A DNA stretch of 36,635 nt from Methanobacteriota archaeon (GCA_002696315.1 NZRR01000021.1:46419-83053), one strand, 5' to 3'; positions 17,787 to 24,882 are shown, counted from the stretch's first letter. Notes: generated by a model from the sequence alone, not told the origin. Translations and numbers: made by a program.

Positions 17787-17942
17787 ATGGCAAGACACAA
17801 ACCATTAGCTAAGAAATTAAGACTTCAAAAAGTTACAAAGCAAAATAGAAGAGTTCCTGTTTGGGTCACACTAAAAACAGCAAGAAGGATGACAAGTCAT
17901 CCAAAAAGACATATGTGGAGAAGGAGCAAACTACAAAGGTGA
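17787..17942 (+). CDS. rpl39e: Large-subunit ribosomal protein L39e
   Basis: Very short, strongly basic 51-residue protein that lines the ribosomal exit tunnel in archaea and eukaryotes. It starts [20 protein letters not shown] and ends in a WRRSKLQR tail; PVWVTLKT and [17 protein letters not shown] match the L39e pattern of alternating Arg/Lys with Trp. GGTGAT precedes the ATG by 3 bases (17779-17784). Its TGA stop overlaps the binding site of the next gene. The position between S19e and L31e is typical of archaea. Confidence 0.95.
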   Translation: MARHKPLAKKLRLQKVTKQNRRVPVWVTLKTARRMTSHPKRHMWRRSKLQR

Positions 17943-17946
17943 TATT

Positions 17947-18222
17947 TTGGCAAGAGGAGCAGTAAGTGAATTAATAGTACCTTTAAGAGTTGCTTGGATG
18001 GTTCCAAGAAACAGAAGGGCATCTAGGGCAGTAAGTGAAGTCAGAAATCAAGTTCAAAGACATCTTAAGGTCACATTAGAAGAAAAGGTATGGATTGATC
18101 CAGAAGTCAATGAATATATTTGGAAAAATGGGATAGAAAATCCACCAAGAAAAGTTAGACTACAAATTACAAGACATGATGAGGAAGACATTCCAATCGA
18201 AGTAAAATTACTGGAGGATTAA
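17947..18222 (+). CDS. rpl31e: Large-subunit ribosomal protein L31e (TTG start)
   Basis: A 91-residue 50S protein of the archaeal/eukaryal L31e family. It has the RRASRAVSEVRNQVQRHLKV helix and the VWIDPEVNEYIWKNGIENPP region typical of L31e. No ATG is available at the proper place. The start is TTG at 17947-17949, supported by GGTGAT at 17939-17944, which overlaps the L39e stop, so L31e translation is probably coupled to L39e. Encoded residues just after the TTG (ARGAVSELIVPLR) align with family N-termini, confirming the choice. Confidence 0.93.
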   Translation: MARGAVSELIVPLRVAWMVPRNRRASRAVSEVRNQVQRHLKVTLEEKVWIDPEVNEYIWKNGIENPPRKVRLQITRHDEEDIPIEVKLLED

Positions 18223-18223
18223 T

Positions 18224-18415
18224 ATGGGTAGAATAAGACCATCTTTTGTTAAAATTAGAGCTATAAGATTAGTTAACGAATATCCAGGAGAATTCACTCC
18301 TGATTTTGAAAATAATAAAATTCTAGTCGAAAAATATACAGATGGTGCAAATAAACGTATGAGAAATTGGATTGCGGGTTATATCACAAGATATGTTCAA
18401 AGAAGAACGGATTGA
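18224..18415 (+). CDS. rps17e: Small-subunit ribosomal protein S17e
   Basis: A 63-residue 30S protein with the diagnostic N-terminus MGRIRPSFVKIRAIRLVNEY, then FTPDFENNKILVEK and a basic C-terminal RMRNWIAGYITRY. GGAGGATTAAT just before the ATG is a strong ribosome binding site, and the gene begins one base after the L31e stop. Archaeal L31e is often followed by the initiation factor aIF6 gene; here S17e occupies that slot, which is a local rearrangement rather than a change in the protein. Confidence 0.94.
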   Translation: MGRIRPSFVKIRAIRLVNEYPGEFTPDFENNKILVEKYTDGANKRMRNWIAGYITRYVQRRTD

Positions 18416-18420
18416 GGTAA

Positions 18421-18633
18421 ATGTCAATTCAAATTGATTGGGCTAGAAACCCAATTAGTGTTAAAAGCCAAGTAAAATCAGAGTTAGATGATTTTCTAAA
18501 TTTTTTAAATGAATTAGGTATTCGTAAACATAGTATTATTATGTCAGATCGGGAAACTAAAGGACACATCTTATTCATATACCAAAAATTAGATGAAGAA
18601 ATCATAGAAAAATGGAAAAAGGGGCGTGAATAA
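18421..18633 (+). CDS. Small conserved-looking protein of unknown function (70 aa)
   Basis: I do not recognise this 70-residue protein. It starts 5 bases after S17e with a GAGGT binding-site candidate, and its TAA directly abuts the ATG of the methyltransferase gene, so it is tightly embedded in the operon. Predicted pattern: helix (about 12-31), strands KHSIIMSD and KGHILFIYQKL (about 36-58), then a short basic helix. No membrane segment and no cysteines. An RNA- or ribosome-related job is suggested only by its neighbours. Confidence 0.65.
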   Translation: MSIQIDWARNPISVKSQVKSELDDFLNFLNELGIRKHSIIMSDRETKGHILFIYQKLDEEIIEKWKKGRE

Positions 18634-19458
18634 ATGGGAGACCATCAAAAACTACCGTTACCAAATTTTCCATATTCTCTAAAAGTTATTTTAGTAAAGC
18701 CTTCAATCGAAGGCAATTTAGGAGCTATTGCCAGAAATATGCTAAATTTTGGATTTAATGATTTAAATCTAGTTTCCCCAGAATTAACAATTGGTGAAGA
18801 AGCAAGAAAGAGAGCTAAACATGCTAAATCAGTACTAGAGAACATTAAGACCTATCAATCATTAGATGAAGCAATAAATGATTGTTCTTTAGTAATTGGC
18901 ACTAGTGGGAAAAGAGAATTTGGTGATAAAACAATAACAAGACATTTCTTAACACCAGAAGAAGTTTCAGAAAGAATTTACACAAATAATGGTAAAATTG
19001 CCATTGTGTTTGGTCCGGAAGGTCTGGGTCTTACTCAAGAGGAACTAATTAGTTGTGACCTTCTTACAAGCATACCAACTTGGGAAGGTTATCCAATAAT
19101 GAATCTATCACATTCTGTTTCAGTAATATTATACGAATTTTATAAGTTTCATATCTCTAATAAAGAATTAGAAGACCCGAGCATCATAAATAGTTCAATT
19201 TCTATAGAAAGAAATCTAGACCCAAAGATTCGTCAATTATTAAGAAAGCAATTAAAAGAATTAGAAGAAGCACTTCCTTGGCCAGAATCAAGAAAACATT
19301 CTATCGCTAAAACATTTATTAGAACTATTTTAAGAGGTAATCCAACCGATTTAGAAGTACAACAGATGTTAGGAGCATTAATTGATTCTACTACCGCAAT
19401 ACAATATGTTAATAATAACGAAAAATGGAAAAGAAATAGGAAAAGAAGAGTTGAATAA
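18634..19458 (+). CDS. trmJ: TrmJ-family (SpoU/SPOUT) tRNA 2'-O-ribose methyltransferase
   Basis: SAM-dependent knotted methyltransferase expected to methylate the 2'-OH of tRNA nucleotide 32; archaeal TrmJ prefers cytidine. Motif 1 is EGNLGAIARNMLNFGF, with the catalytic Arg in ARNM. Motif 2 is IAIVFGPEGLGLTQEE, and motif 3 is IMNLSHSVSVILYEF, which together form the SAM-binding trefoil knot. A C-terminal helical extension of about 90 residues is typical of TrmJ. Total length is 274. It is last in the ribosomal operon and converges with the pirin gene, with 6 bases between the stops. Exact nucleotide specificity is inferred from the family. Confidence 0.88.
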   Translation: MGDHQKLPLPNFPYSLKVILVKPSIEGNLGAIARNMLNFGFNDLNLVSPELTIGEEARKRAKHAKSVLENIKTYQSLDEAINDCSLVIGTSGKREFGDKTITRHFLTPEEVSERIYTNNGKIAIVFGPEGLGLTQEELISCDLLTSIPTWEGYPIMNLSHSVSVILYEFYKFHISNKELEDPSIINSSISIERNLDPKIRQLLRKQLKELEEALPWPESRKHSIAKTFIRTILRGNPTDLEVQQMLGALIDSTTAIQYVNNNEKWKRNRKRRVE

Positions 19459-19464
19459 GGATTT

Positions 19465-20295
19465 TTAATTAACAAATGTCCCATTTTGATAATCAATAAA
19501 TGCCTGTTGAATTTCTGCCATTGTATTCATTACAAAAGGCCCATGTCTTGCAATTGGCTCATTTAATTCAGGTCCAGCCAAGATTAAAAATTCTGATTTT
19601 TTTTGTGAGTTTATCAATAGTTTTTCGCCATCTGATAGGAGGGCTAATTGGCCATCTTTTACAACTTTATTTCCAAGATTTATTACACCACCAAATACGT
19701 AAATCATTGCATTCAAAGATTCATCAATTTCTTTCTCTAAAATTGAATTTTCTTTCATTTTTACATGAATAAACTCTATAGGCACCATAGTATCTATCGA
19801 GGATTTTAAACCTAAACATTCCCCTGCTATTACACGAACCCAAACTCCATCTTTCTCTGTAGTAGGGGATTGATCAGCAGGTATTTCTTGGTAACGAGGG
19901 TTCATCATTTTATGTTTTGCTGGGAGATTTATCCAAATTTGAAAACCATGCATTAATCCTCCTTTTTTCTTAAAATCTGAGTGTGGTTCTTCTGAGTGAA
20001 TTATCCCCCTACCTGCAGTCATCCATTGCACATCACCAGGATTTAGGTCACCTTTATTTCCCTCACTATCTTCATGCTGCATCTGTCCAGATAGCATGTA
20101 GGTTACTGTTTCAAAACCCCGATGAGGGTGCCAAGGAGCACCTACTGCTTCTCCAGGACCATAATTTGCAGGACCCATTTCATCTAGAAGTAAAAAAGGA
20201 CTCATCAATCTCCCCATGCTTGCCGGTCTTCTGACTTTAAAACCTCCTCCTTCTAAAACCGTATGAGTCGGAATGATGTGATTTACTTCCCGCAC
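19465..20295 (-). CDS. Pirin family protein (iron-binding bicupin)
   Basis: A 276-residue bicupin. The N-terminal cupin shows HPHRGFETVTYMLSG and GRGIIHSE, giving metal ligands His56, His58, His100 and Glu102, exactly as in known pirins. The C-terminal cupin is present without a second complete metal site. Some pirins act as quercetin dioxygenases and others as redox-sensing regulators; nothing here distinguishes these. It is divergent from the TPR gene at 20398 with a 102-base shared control region. The call is secure at family level only. Confidence 0.92.
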   Translation of the reverse strand: MREVNHIIPTHTVLEGGGFKVRRPASMGRLMSPFLLLDEMGPANYGPGEAVGAPWHPHRGFETVTYMLSGQMQHEDSEGNKGDLNPGDVQWMTAGRGIIHSEEPHSDFKKKGGLMHGFQIWINLPAKHKMMNPRYQEIPADQSPTTEKDGVWVRVIAGECLGLKSSIDTMVPIEFIHVKMKENSILEKEIDESLNAMIYVFGGVINLGNKVVKDGQLALLSDGEKLLINSQKKSEFLILAGPELNEPIARHGPFVMNTMAEIQQAFIDYQNGTFVN

Positions 20296-20397
20296 AAACT
20301 CACCTTGAAAGCAATTCGAATAAATACTTGTATTATTATGACTTAATTTTATGCTAAATTAACAAGAAGTTATATCTAAGATATTTTAGGACTAATT
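20296..20397. promoter_or_regulatory. Divergent pirin/TPR promoter region with a palindrome
   Basis: This A/T-rich gap contains an exact palindrome, ATATCT-A-AGATAT at 20372-20384, ending 13 bases before the TPR ATG, where a transcript start would be expected. TATA-like ACTTAATTTTATGC and TATTATTATG stretches lie further upstream. Position suggests an operator or core promoter element; the interpretation is inference. Confidence 0.35.
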
Positions 20398-22155
20398 ATG
20401 TCGCTAGCACCAACAGATTATGATTTTGGAAAACCATCAAATTACTCATTTGTAGAAAATATTACTTGTTCAGATGAAGAAACACGTAGAGTATTCATTG
20501 AAGCATTTGGACATATGTTGAATTATAACCATGAGCAAGCAATAGCTTGTTTCACAAAATGTACAGAACTTGACCCAAATTGTGCTATGGCTTGGTGGGG
20601 AATTGCATATTGCGTCTCATCTAATTACAATTGGGCACCTGGTTTAGGTTCTGGACATGATGCAATTCAACAAGCCATATCAGTTATGGATCATTGTTCT
20701 GAACTAGAAAAAGACCTAATCAATGCATTATCAACTCGCCACTCAGCTGAAGCTCGTGATGCAGCGGATCCTTCTGTTCTTAACATGGGAAATAGTCCAG
20801 AATTAAATGTAGCATTTGCTGAAGCAATGAAGCCACTGTATGAAAAATATACTGGTAACTTGGATGTGACAGCTATATATGTTGAAGCATTAATGAACCT
20901 GAAAGCTTGGCAGTTATGGGATAAAGATACAAAAACTGGAAAAATTACACCAGCAGATGACAATACACTATTACTAGTTAAGATTATGGAAGATGCTTTC
21001 GAAAGCAGTGATGAAGCAAGAGTGCATCCGGCTCTATGCCACCTCTACTGCCATGCATTAGAGTTATCACCATTTCCAGAAAAGGCTCTATTTGCAGCAG
21101 ATGTCCTAAGAACGAGAATGCCTGGTTTAGGTCACTTAGTTCACATGCCCTCGCACATTGATGCATGGGTGGGACAATGGAAAGAAGCAATTGAATGTAA
21201 TATCGCAGCAGTAGAAGCGGACGATAAATATGTTGAATTAACTGGAAATGAATCTCAATTCTACAAATTTTATAGGATGCATAATCACCATTTCGTTGTC
21301 TGGTGTGCGATGTTCGACGGTCAATATGAAACCGCCATAAAGTATGCTAGAAAAGCCGTAGAAACATTGCCTGCAGGTGATGAAAATTCTGGAGCTCAAT
21401 TCATGTTAGCAGGAATAATTCCGATGGGGGCTATTTTTCTCGAATCCTACGTAACTATGCCTTGGCATGTAATGATTAGATTTGGGAAATGGGATGAAAT
21501 TTTATCTGAACCAATGTATACCGATAAGGATGTATTCCCTGCCACAATTGCTACACAGCACTATGCCAGAGGAGTAGCATATGCTTCAAAAGGTATGGTT
21601 CCTGAAGCGGAAGCAGAGCAAAAATTATTCAAAGAGGCATTACAAAATCCTTCATTAGCTGGAAGAATGATGCATAATAATTTCATGTACCAAGACCCTG
21701 AAGACGGACCTTCTATTCTCAACGTTAACGCTTCTATCCTTGAAGCAGAAATTGAATACAGAAGACAGTTCCTTGCTAAGGCAAATGGTGAAGACTCAGA
21801 TTTCAGTGCGGCATTCGATGAATTACGCCGTGGAGTTGATCTTTCTCTTAACTTAGCATACAACGAACCTTGGGGTCAAATGCAGCCAGTTAGGCATATA
21901 TTAGGTGCGCTACTTCTTGAACAAGGTCATGTTGATGAAGCTGAAGAAGTATACCGTGCAGATATTGAATTGTGGAAGGACAATATGTGGGGGCTGCTTG
22001 GCCTGAAACTTTGTCTAGAAGCAAAAGGAGATACTTCAGGAGAATTAGAAAAAGTTACAGCTTTGTTTAATGAAAGAAGTTCTAGAGCAGATATTGTTCC
22101 AGCAAAAACATGTTTCTGTGCTCAAGACGCTTTAGATACAAAATGCTGTGACTAA
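20398..22155 (+). CDS. TPR-fold protein with a His-rich core
   Basis: A 585-residue soluble protein built of TPR-like helical pairs. The N-terminal part has FGHMLNYNHEQAIACFTKC with DPNCAMAWWGIAY, a pattern also found in bacterial TPR proteins of unknown function. A histidine-dense region, His210, His215, His219, His246, His249, His253 and then HNHH near 293-296, sits on adjacent helices and could bind metal. The C-terminus ends in a cysteine cluster (CFC...KCC within the last 14 residues). No signal peptide or membrane segment. The pirin gene is divergent, hinting at a common regulatory theme. The enzymatic or metal role is speculation; the TPR assignment is solid. Confidence 0.75.
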   Translation: MSLAPTDYDFGKPSNYSFVENITCSDEETRRVFIEAFGHMLNYNHEQAIACFTKCTELDPNCAMAWWGIAYCVSSNYNWAPGLGSGHDAIQQAISVMDHCSELEKDLINALSTRHSAEARDAADPSVLNMGNSPELNVAFAEAMKPLYEKYTGNLDVTAIYVEALMNLKAWQLWDKDTKTGKITPADDNTLLLVKIMEDAFESSDEARVHPALCHLYCHALELSPFPEKALFAADVLRTRMPGLGHLVHMPSHIDAWVGQWKEAIECNIAAVEADDKYVELTGNESQFYKFYRMHNHHFVVWCAMFDGQYETAIKYARKAVETLPAGDENSGAQFMLAGIIPMGAIFLESYVTMPWHVMIRFGKWDEILSEPMYTDKDVFPATIATQHYARGVAYASKGMVPEAEAEQKLFKEALQNPSLAGRMMHNNFMYQDPEDGPSILNVNASILEAEIEYRRQFLAKANGEDSDFSAAFDELRRGVDLSLNLAYNEPWGQMQPVRHILGALLLEQGHVDEAEEVYRADIELWKDNMWGLLGLKLCLEAKGDTSGELEKVTALFNERSSRADIVPAKTCFCAQDALDTKCCD

Positions 22156-22240
22156 TCTTTATCTTCTGTTTCTTAAACGATAACAAGGATATTGTATTGG
22201 ATTTAGCAAAGACTATATCCACTACAAATAATGTAATATT

Positions 22241-22684
22241 TTAAGGATGATAAATAGCTGAATTTTTATCATTCTCACGAACTTCGACTTGATAGCACCA
22301 GGCTCGATTTTTTGTATTTTCCCTAATTAATTCATTAGCAAATTCATAAACAAATTTAGCAGAGAATTCAATTGAGGCGGATTTAAGGACACGAATATCA
22401 CATGCACCTTTAGATTCTAAATCCCTAAACTCGCCAAGTAAAGGGTCATCTTCAGCAAGTAATAGAGTATGATCAAACCAGTGCTCTAAAAATACCTTTA
22501 GATCCTTTAATCCCCCAAAATCAACAACCCAGCCGTGTTTATCTAATTCATTACATGCAAAATGAAAAATAAATTCCCTAGAATATCCATGAACGAAAGA
22601 GCAATGTCCCTCATTCTTCCATTGCCTATGAGCACAAGGTAGATTTCTATATGTTTTAGTCGATGTATATGATTTTGCATTCAT
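22241..22684 (-). CDS. queD: QueD-like 6-carboxytetrahydropterin synthase (PTPS family), altered zinc site
   Basis: Second step of preQ0 formation, dihydroneopterin triphosphate to 6-carboxytetrahydropterin. The 147-residue protein keeps catalytic Cys28 (GHCSF), WVVDFGGLKDLK, and the FDHT motif with Asp71-His72. Zinc ligands His19 (CAHR) and His32 are present, but the usual HGH motif reads HGY, so Tyr34 replaces the third ligand. The insertion CAHRQWKNEGHC differs from E. coli QueD and resembles a divergent PTPS branch that I recall from marine bacteria and phages (memory, not searched). Its ATG overlaps the QueC stop as ATGA, so translation is coupled. It is the last gene of the folE-queE-queC-queD operon. 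Confidence 0.85.
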   Translation of the reverse strand: MNAKSYTSTKTYRNLPCAHRQWKNEGHCSFVHGYSREFIFHFACNELDKHGWVVDFGGLKDLKVFLEHWFDHTLLLAEDDPLLGEFRDLESKGACDIRVLKSASIEFSAKFVYEFANELIRENTKNRAWCYQVEVRENDKNSAIYHP

Positions 22685-23472
22685 TTTTTACCCTCATTAT
22701 ATTTTTTTTGTATTCTTAAAGCATTATTAAGTACTACTTCCCAATCATCCACATATTCAATCGGATCTTTTCTTCCAATCGAATGAAATGCTAGTATTCT
22801 CTCTACATCTGCACCTGATTTACCTGAAGATTTACCGGAAGAATCTGGATTGTAAGAGGTAATTGTATTAGAAAATATCAAATCAAAATCAATTCCTAAT
22901 TTCTTTGTAGATTTCAAAGCTTGTCTCAAAATATAGGATTTATCATATTCTAAATAAGGCAAGTAAAAACTTACTTTATCACTATCCCAATTTCCTACTT
23001 CGAATGCATTTGCTAAAGCATTATAAAATTCAGGTCTACAATCTGGATATATTGCATGATCTCCGGAATGTACTCCTAATGCTATTCGAACATTATTATC
23101 TATCTTAATTGCTTTTGAAAGAGCACATGCATAAATTATTGATGCGAATATAGAATTACGATTTGGAACTACAGTAGATTTCATTTGTTCTTCTTCATAA
23201 TATCCTTCAGGAATTTCAATTTCACTATTAGTTAATGAACTTTCTAATAACTTAGAAATAGAATTTAGATTTACAACATCATGTCTAATTTCAAAACCTT
23301 TTTTAGACAAATATGAAATATTTTCTTTTGCTTTTTCGATCTCAATCCTATGTTTTTGACCATAATCAAAAGAAATTGCATGTATAGAATATCCATCAGA
23401 CAATAAATTTAGTAACAAGCCTGTTGAATCCATTCCCCCAGATAGAGCCATAACTGCAATTTTTGACATCAA
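22681..23472 (-). CDS. queC: QueC-like 7-cyano-7-deazaguanine synthase lacking the zinc-knuckle cysteines
   Basis: ATP-dependent conversion of carboxydeazaguanine to preQ0. The PP-loop motif SGGMDS is at 11-16, FDYGQKHRIE at 35-44, VPNRNSIF at 102-109, and GVHSGDHAIYPDCRPEF at 133-149, all normal for QueC. The C-terminal zinc site, normally SCY...CGxCxxCxxR, reads TSY at 205-207 and SGKSGADVER at 216-225: Ser206, Ser216, Ser219 and Asp222 take the four cysteine positions. The surrounding residues remain conserved (ERILAF, GxKDPI-like), so this looks like controlled replacement rather than decay. It overlaps both neighbours by ATGA junctions. The product is probably active, but this is not shown. 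Confidence 0.88.
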   Translation of the reverse strand: MMSKIAVMALSGGMDSTGLLLNLLSDGYSIHAISFDYGQKHRIEIEKAKENISYLSKKGFEIRHDVVNLNSISKLLESSLTNSEIEIPEGYYEEEQMKSTVVPNRNSIFASIIYACALSKAIKIDNNVRIALGVHSGDHAIYPDCRPEFYNALANAFEVGNWDSDKVSFYLPYLEYDKSYILRQALKSTKKLGIDFDLIFSNTITSYNPDSSGKSSGKSGADVERILAFHSIGRKDPIEYVDDWEVVLNNALRIQKKYNEGKK

Positions 23473-24068
23473 TCAACCCCCATCCATTTATGAGTTTGTA
23501 ATGAAAGGTTCCAATCTGGATTTTCTTTAACGACCTCAACTGTTTGCCTAAATGAGATGCCATTCCAAATTACATCCTTAGATTCGTCATAACAAGGTTG
23601 TAAATATAGGTGTGTGAAACCATCCTTTAATTCATCATAAATTGATAAATCTTGGCCGACATAAACACATTTTAATTCGTCACCATTTCTTTGTTTTATT
23701 GAAACATTGGGATATATTTGATCTTTAGGACTAACACATATCCAATCAAGTAATCCTGGAGGTATTTCCACAGTACCATTAGTTTCTATAGAAAATTTGT
23801 AACCACTTGGCCTTAACGATTTTATTAATGGCTCTAAATTTTGTAATGCAGGTTCTCCACCAGTAAAAATTATTTTTTTACAATTAAATTCGAAGATTTT
23901 TTGATTTATTTGAGATATTGACATTTCCTCAAATTCATCAAAATTTGTATCACACCATTCACATCTTAAATTACATCTGCCGAATCTCACAAAAATGCTA
24001 GATTCACCAGAATGAAAACCTTCACCCTGGACACTATGAAATATTTCTACTATTGGATAAGATGTCAT
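23469..24068 (-). CDS. queE: QueE, 7-carboxy-7-deazaguanine synthase (radical SAM)
   Basis: Radical SAM enzyme that contracts carboxytetrahydropterin to 7-carboxy-7-deazaguanine, the third step to preQ0. The 199-residue protein has HSVQGEGFHSGESSIFVRFG (11-30), then CNLRCEWCD with cluster cysteines Cys32, Cys36 and Cys39, and the SAM-binding FTGGEPALQ. Length and motif order are those of compact QueE proteins. The stop overlaps the QueC start by four bases (ATGA). FolE lies 8 bases upstream. No sign of degradation. Confidence 0.94.
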   Translation of the reverse strand: MTSYPIVEIFHSVQGEGFHSGESSIFVRFGRCNLRCEWCDTNFDEFEEMSISQINQKIFEFNCKKIIFTGGEPALQNLEPLIKSLRPSGYKFSIETNGTVEIPPGLLDWICVSPKDQIYPNVSIKQRNGDELKCVYVGQDLSIYDELKDGFTHLYLQPCYDESKDVIWNGISFRQTVEVVKENPDWNLSLQTHKWMGVD

Positions 24069-24076
24069 TTTAAAAC

Positions 24077-24658
24077 CTAATTTCCTTGGATTAGTTGCAT
24101 TAATTCAGCCCTAGCATCTGATTTTTCAAAAAATACACCCCTCATGGCGCTTGTTGTCATAATTGCATTTTGTTTCTTTACACCTCTACAAGTCATACAC
24201 CCATGACTACCTTCGACAATTACAGCACACCCCAAAGGAGATAGAATATTTTCCAAATCATCGGCGATACCTTTTGTGATTCTCTCTTGATTTTGTAATT
24301 TTTTAGTATGTAACTCTACTAATCTTGCTAATTTACTTATTCCAACAATTCTTTCTACAGGGATATATGCTACATGGGCTTTTCCCTTAAATGGAAGAAG
24401 ATGATGCTCACAAGTTGAATGATATTCTATATCCTTTAGTAAAACAATTCCATCATAGCCTTCAGCATTAAATGTAGATTCTAAGACTTTTTCTGCTTCA
24501 AGTGAATAACCTGTAAATATTTCTTCCCAGGATTTTACTACTCTTTCAGGAGTATCGATTAATCCTTCTCTTAATTCACCTTCATTAGGTTCTAAATATC
24601 TTACAATTGTGTCAATTGCTTTCTTAGCTTCATCTCTTGATATCTTCAAATTAATCAC
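24077..24658 (-). CDS. folE: GTP cyclohydrolase I (FolE type)
   Basis: Forms 7,8-dihydroneopterin triphosphate from GTP, the entry to both folate and preQ0 synthesis. It has the zinc and active-site residues of type IA enzymes: Cys83 and His86 in CEHHLLPFKG and Cys154 in SHGCMTCRGV, with 193 residues from the GTG at 24656-24658. A better-placed start may be TTG at 24647-24649: GGTGAT at 24654-24659 lies four bases before it, and the same GGTGAT-to-TTG arrangement starts L31e. Either way it overlaps or abuts the RHH gene stop. Archaea commonly use the unrelated MptA/FolE2; a FolE1 enzyme here suggests transfer from bacteria. Confidence 0.94.
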   Translation of the reverse strand: MINLKISRDEAKKAIDTIVRYLEPNEGELREGLIDTPERVVKSWEEIFTGYSLEAEKVLESTFNAEGYDGIVLLKDIEYHSTCEHHLLPFKGKAHVAYIPVERIVGISKLARLVELHTKKLQNQERITKGIADDLENILSPLGCAVIVEGSHGCMTCRGVKKQNAIMTTSAMRGVFFEKSDARAELMQLIQGN

Positions 24659-24824
24659 CCCCTATCCTTCCATGTCTTGTATCAATTTCATCCAACTGAT
24701 CTAATAATTTCCTACAAGCAGTTCTAATCGCATCCGCAACACTAACAAATTTATGCTGATCCCCAACATGTAATTTCAAATCATTTAGTAACTCCGCGGG
24801 CATATCTAAACTTATTTTGGGCAT
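24651..24824 (-). CDS. Ribbon-helix-helix (CopG/MetJ-like) regulator, 57 aa, first gene of the preQ0 operon
   Basis: A short frame from ATG (complement of 24822-24824) to TAA (24651-24653). It begins MPKISLDMPAELLNDLKLHV: a beta strand (KISLDMP, about 3-9), helix A (about 10-20), a turn HKFVSVADA, and helix B (about 28-46), the classic RHH layout of dimeric DNA-binding repressors, with a charged tail. Its end overlaps folE by 8 bases when the GTG start is used, so it is cotranscribed with folE-queE-queC-queD. Just upstream are a TATA-like element and a palindrome with tandem repeats. Self-regulation of preQ0 synthesis is a reasonable inference, but the DNA target is not proven. Confidence 0.78.
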   Translation of the reverse strand: MPKISLDMPAELLNDLKLHVGDQHKFVSVADAIRTACRKLLDQLDEIDTRHGRIGGD

Positions 24825-24846
24825 GTTAGGTCGAAATTGTAACCAA

Positions 24847-24882
24847 ATATAATATTACCTGAGTAATATCTGAGTATTATTA
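24847..24882. promoter_or_regulatory. Promoter and operator candidate of the RHH-folE-que operon
   Basis: Reading the minus strand, a TATA-like TAATATTATAT lies about 25-33 bases before the RHH ATG, placing initiation at or next to that codon. It overlaps the perfect inverted repeat ATATTAC-CTGA-GTAATAT (24852-24869). The 11-mers CTGAGTAATAT (24859-24869) and CTGAGTATTAT (24870-24880) also form a tandem direct repeat differing at one base. RHH repressors commonly bind tandem half-sites with such spacing. The element partly overlaps the 3' end of the ABC permease gene. Confidence 0.5.
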
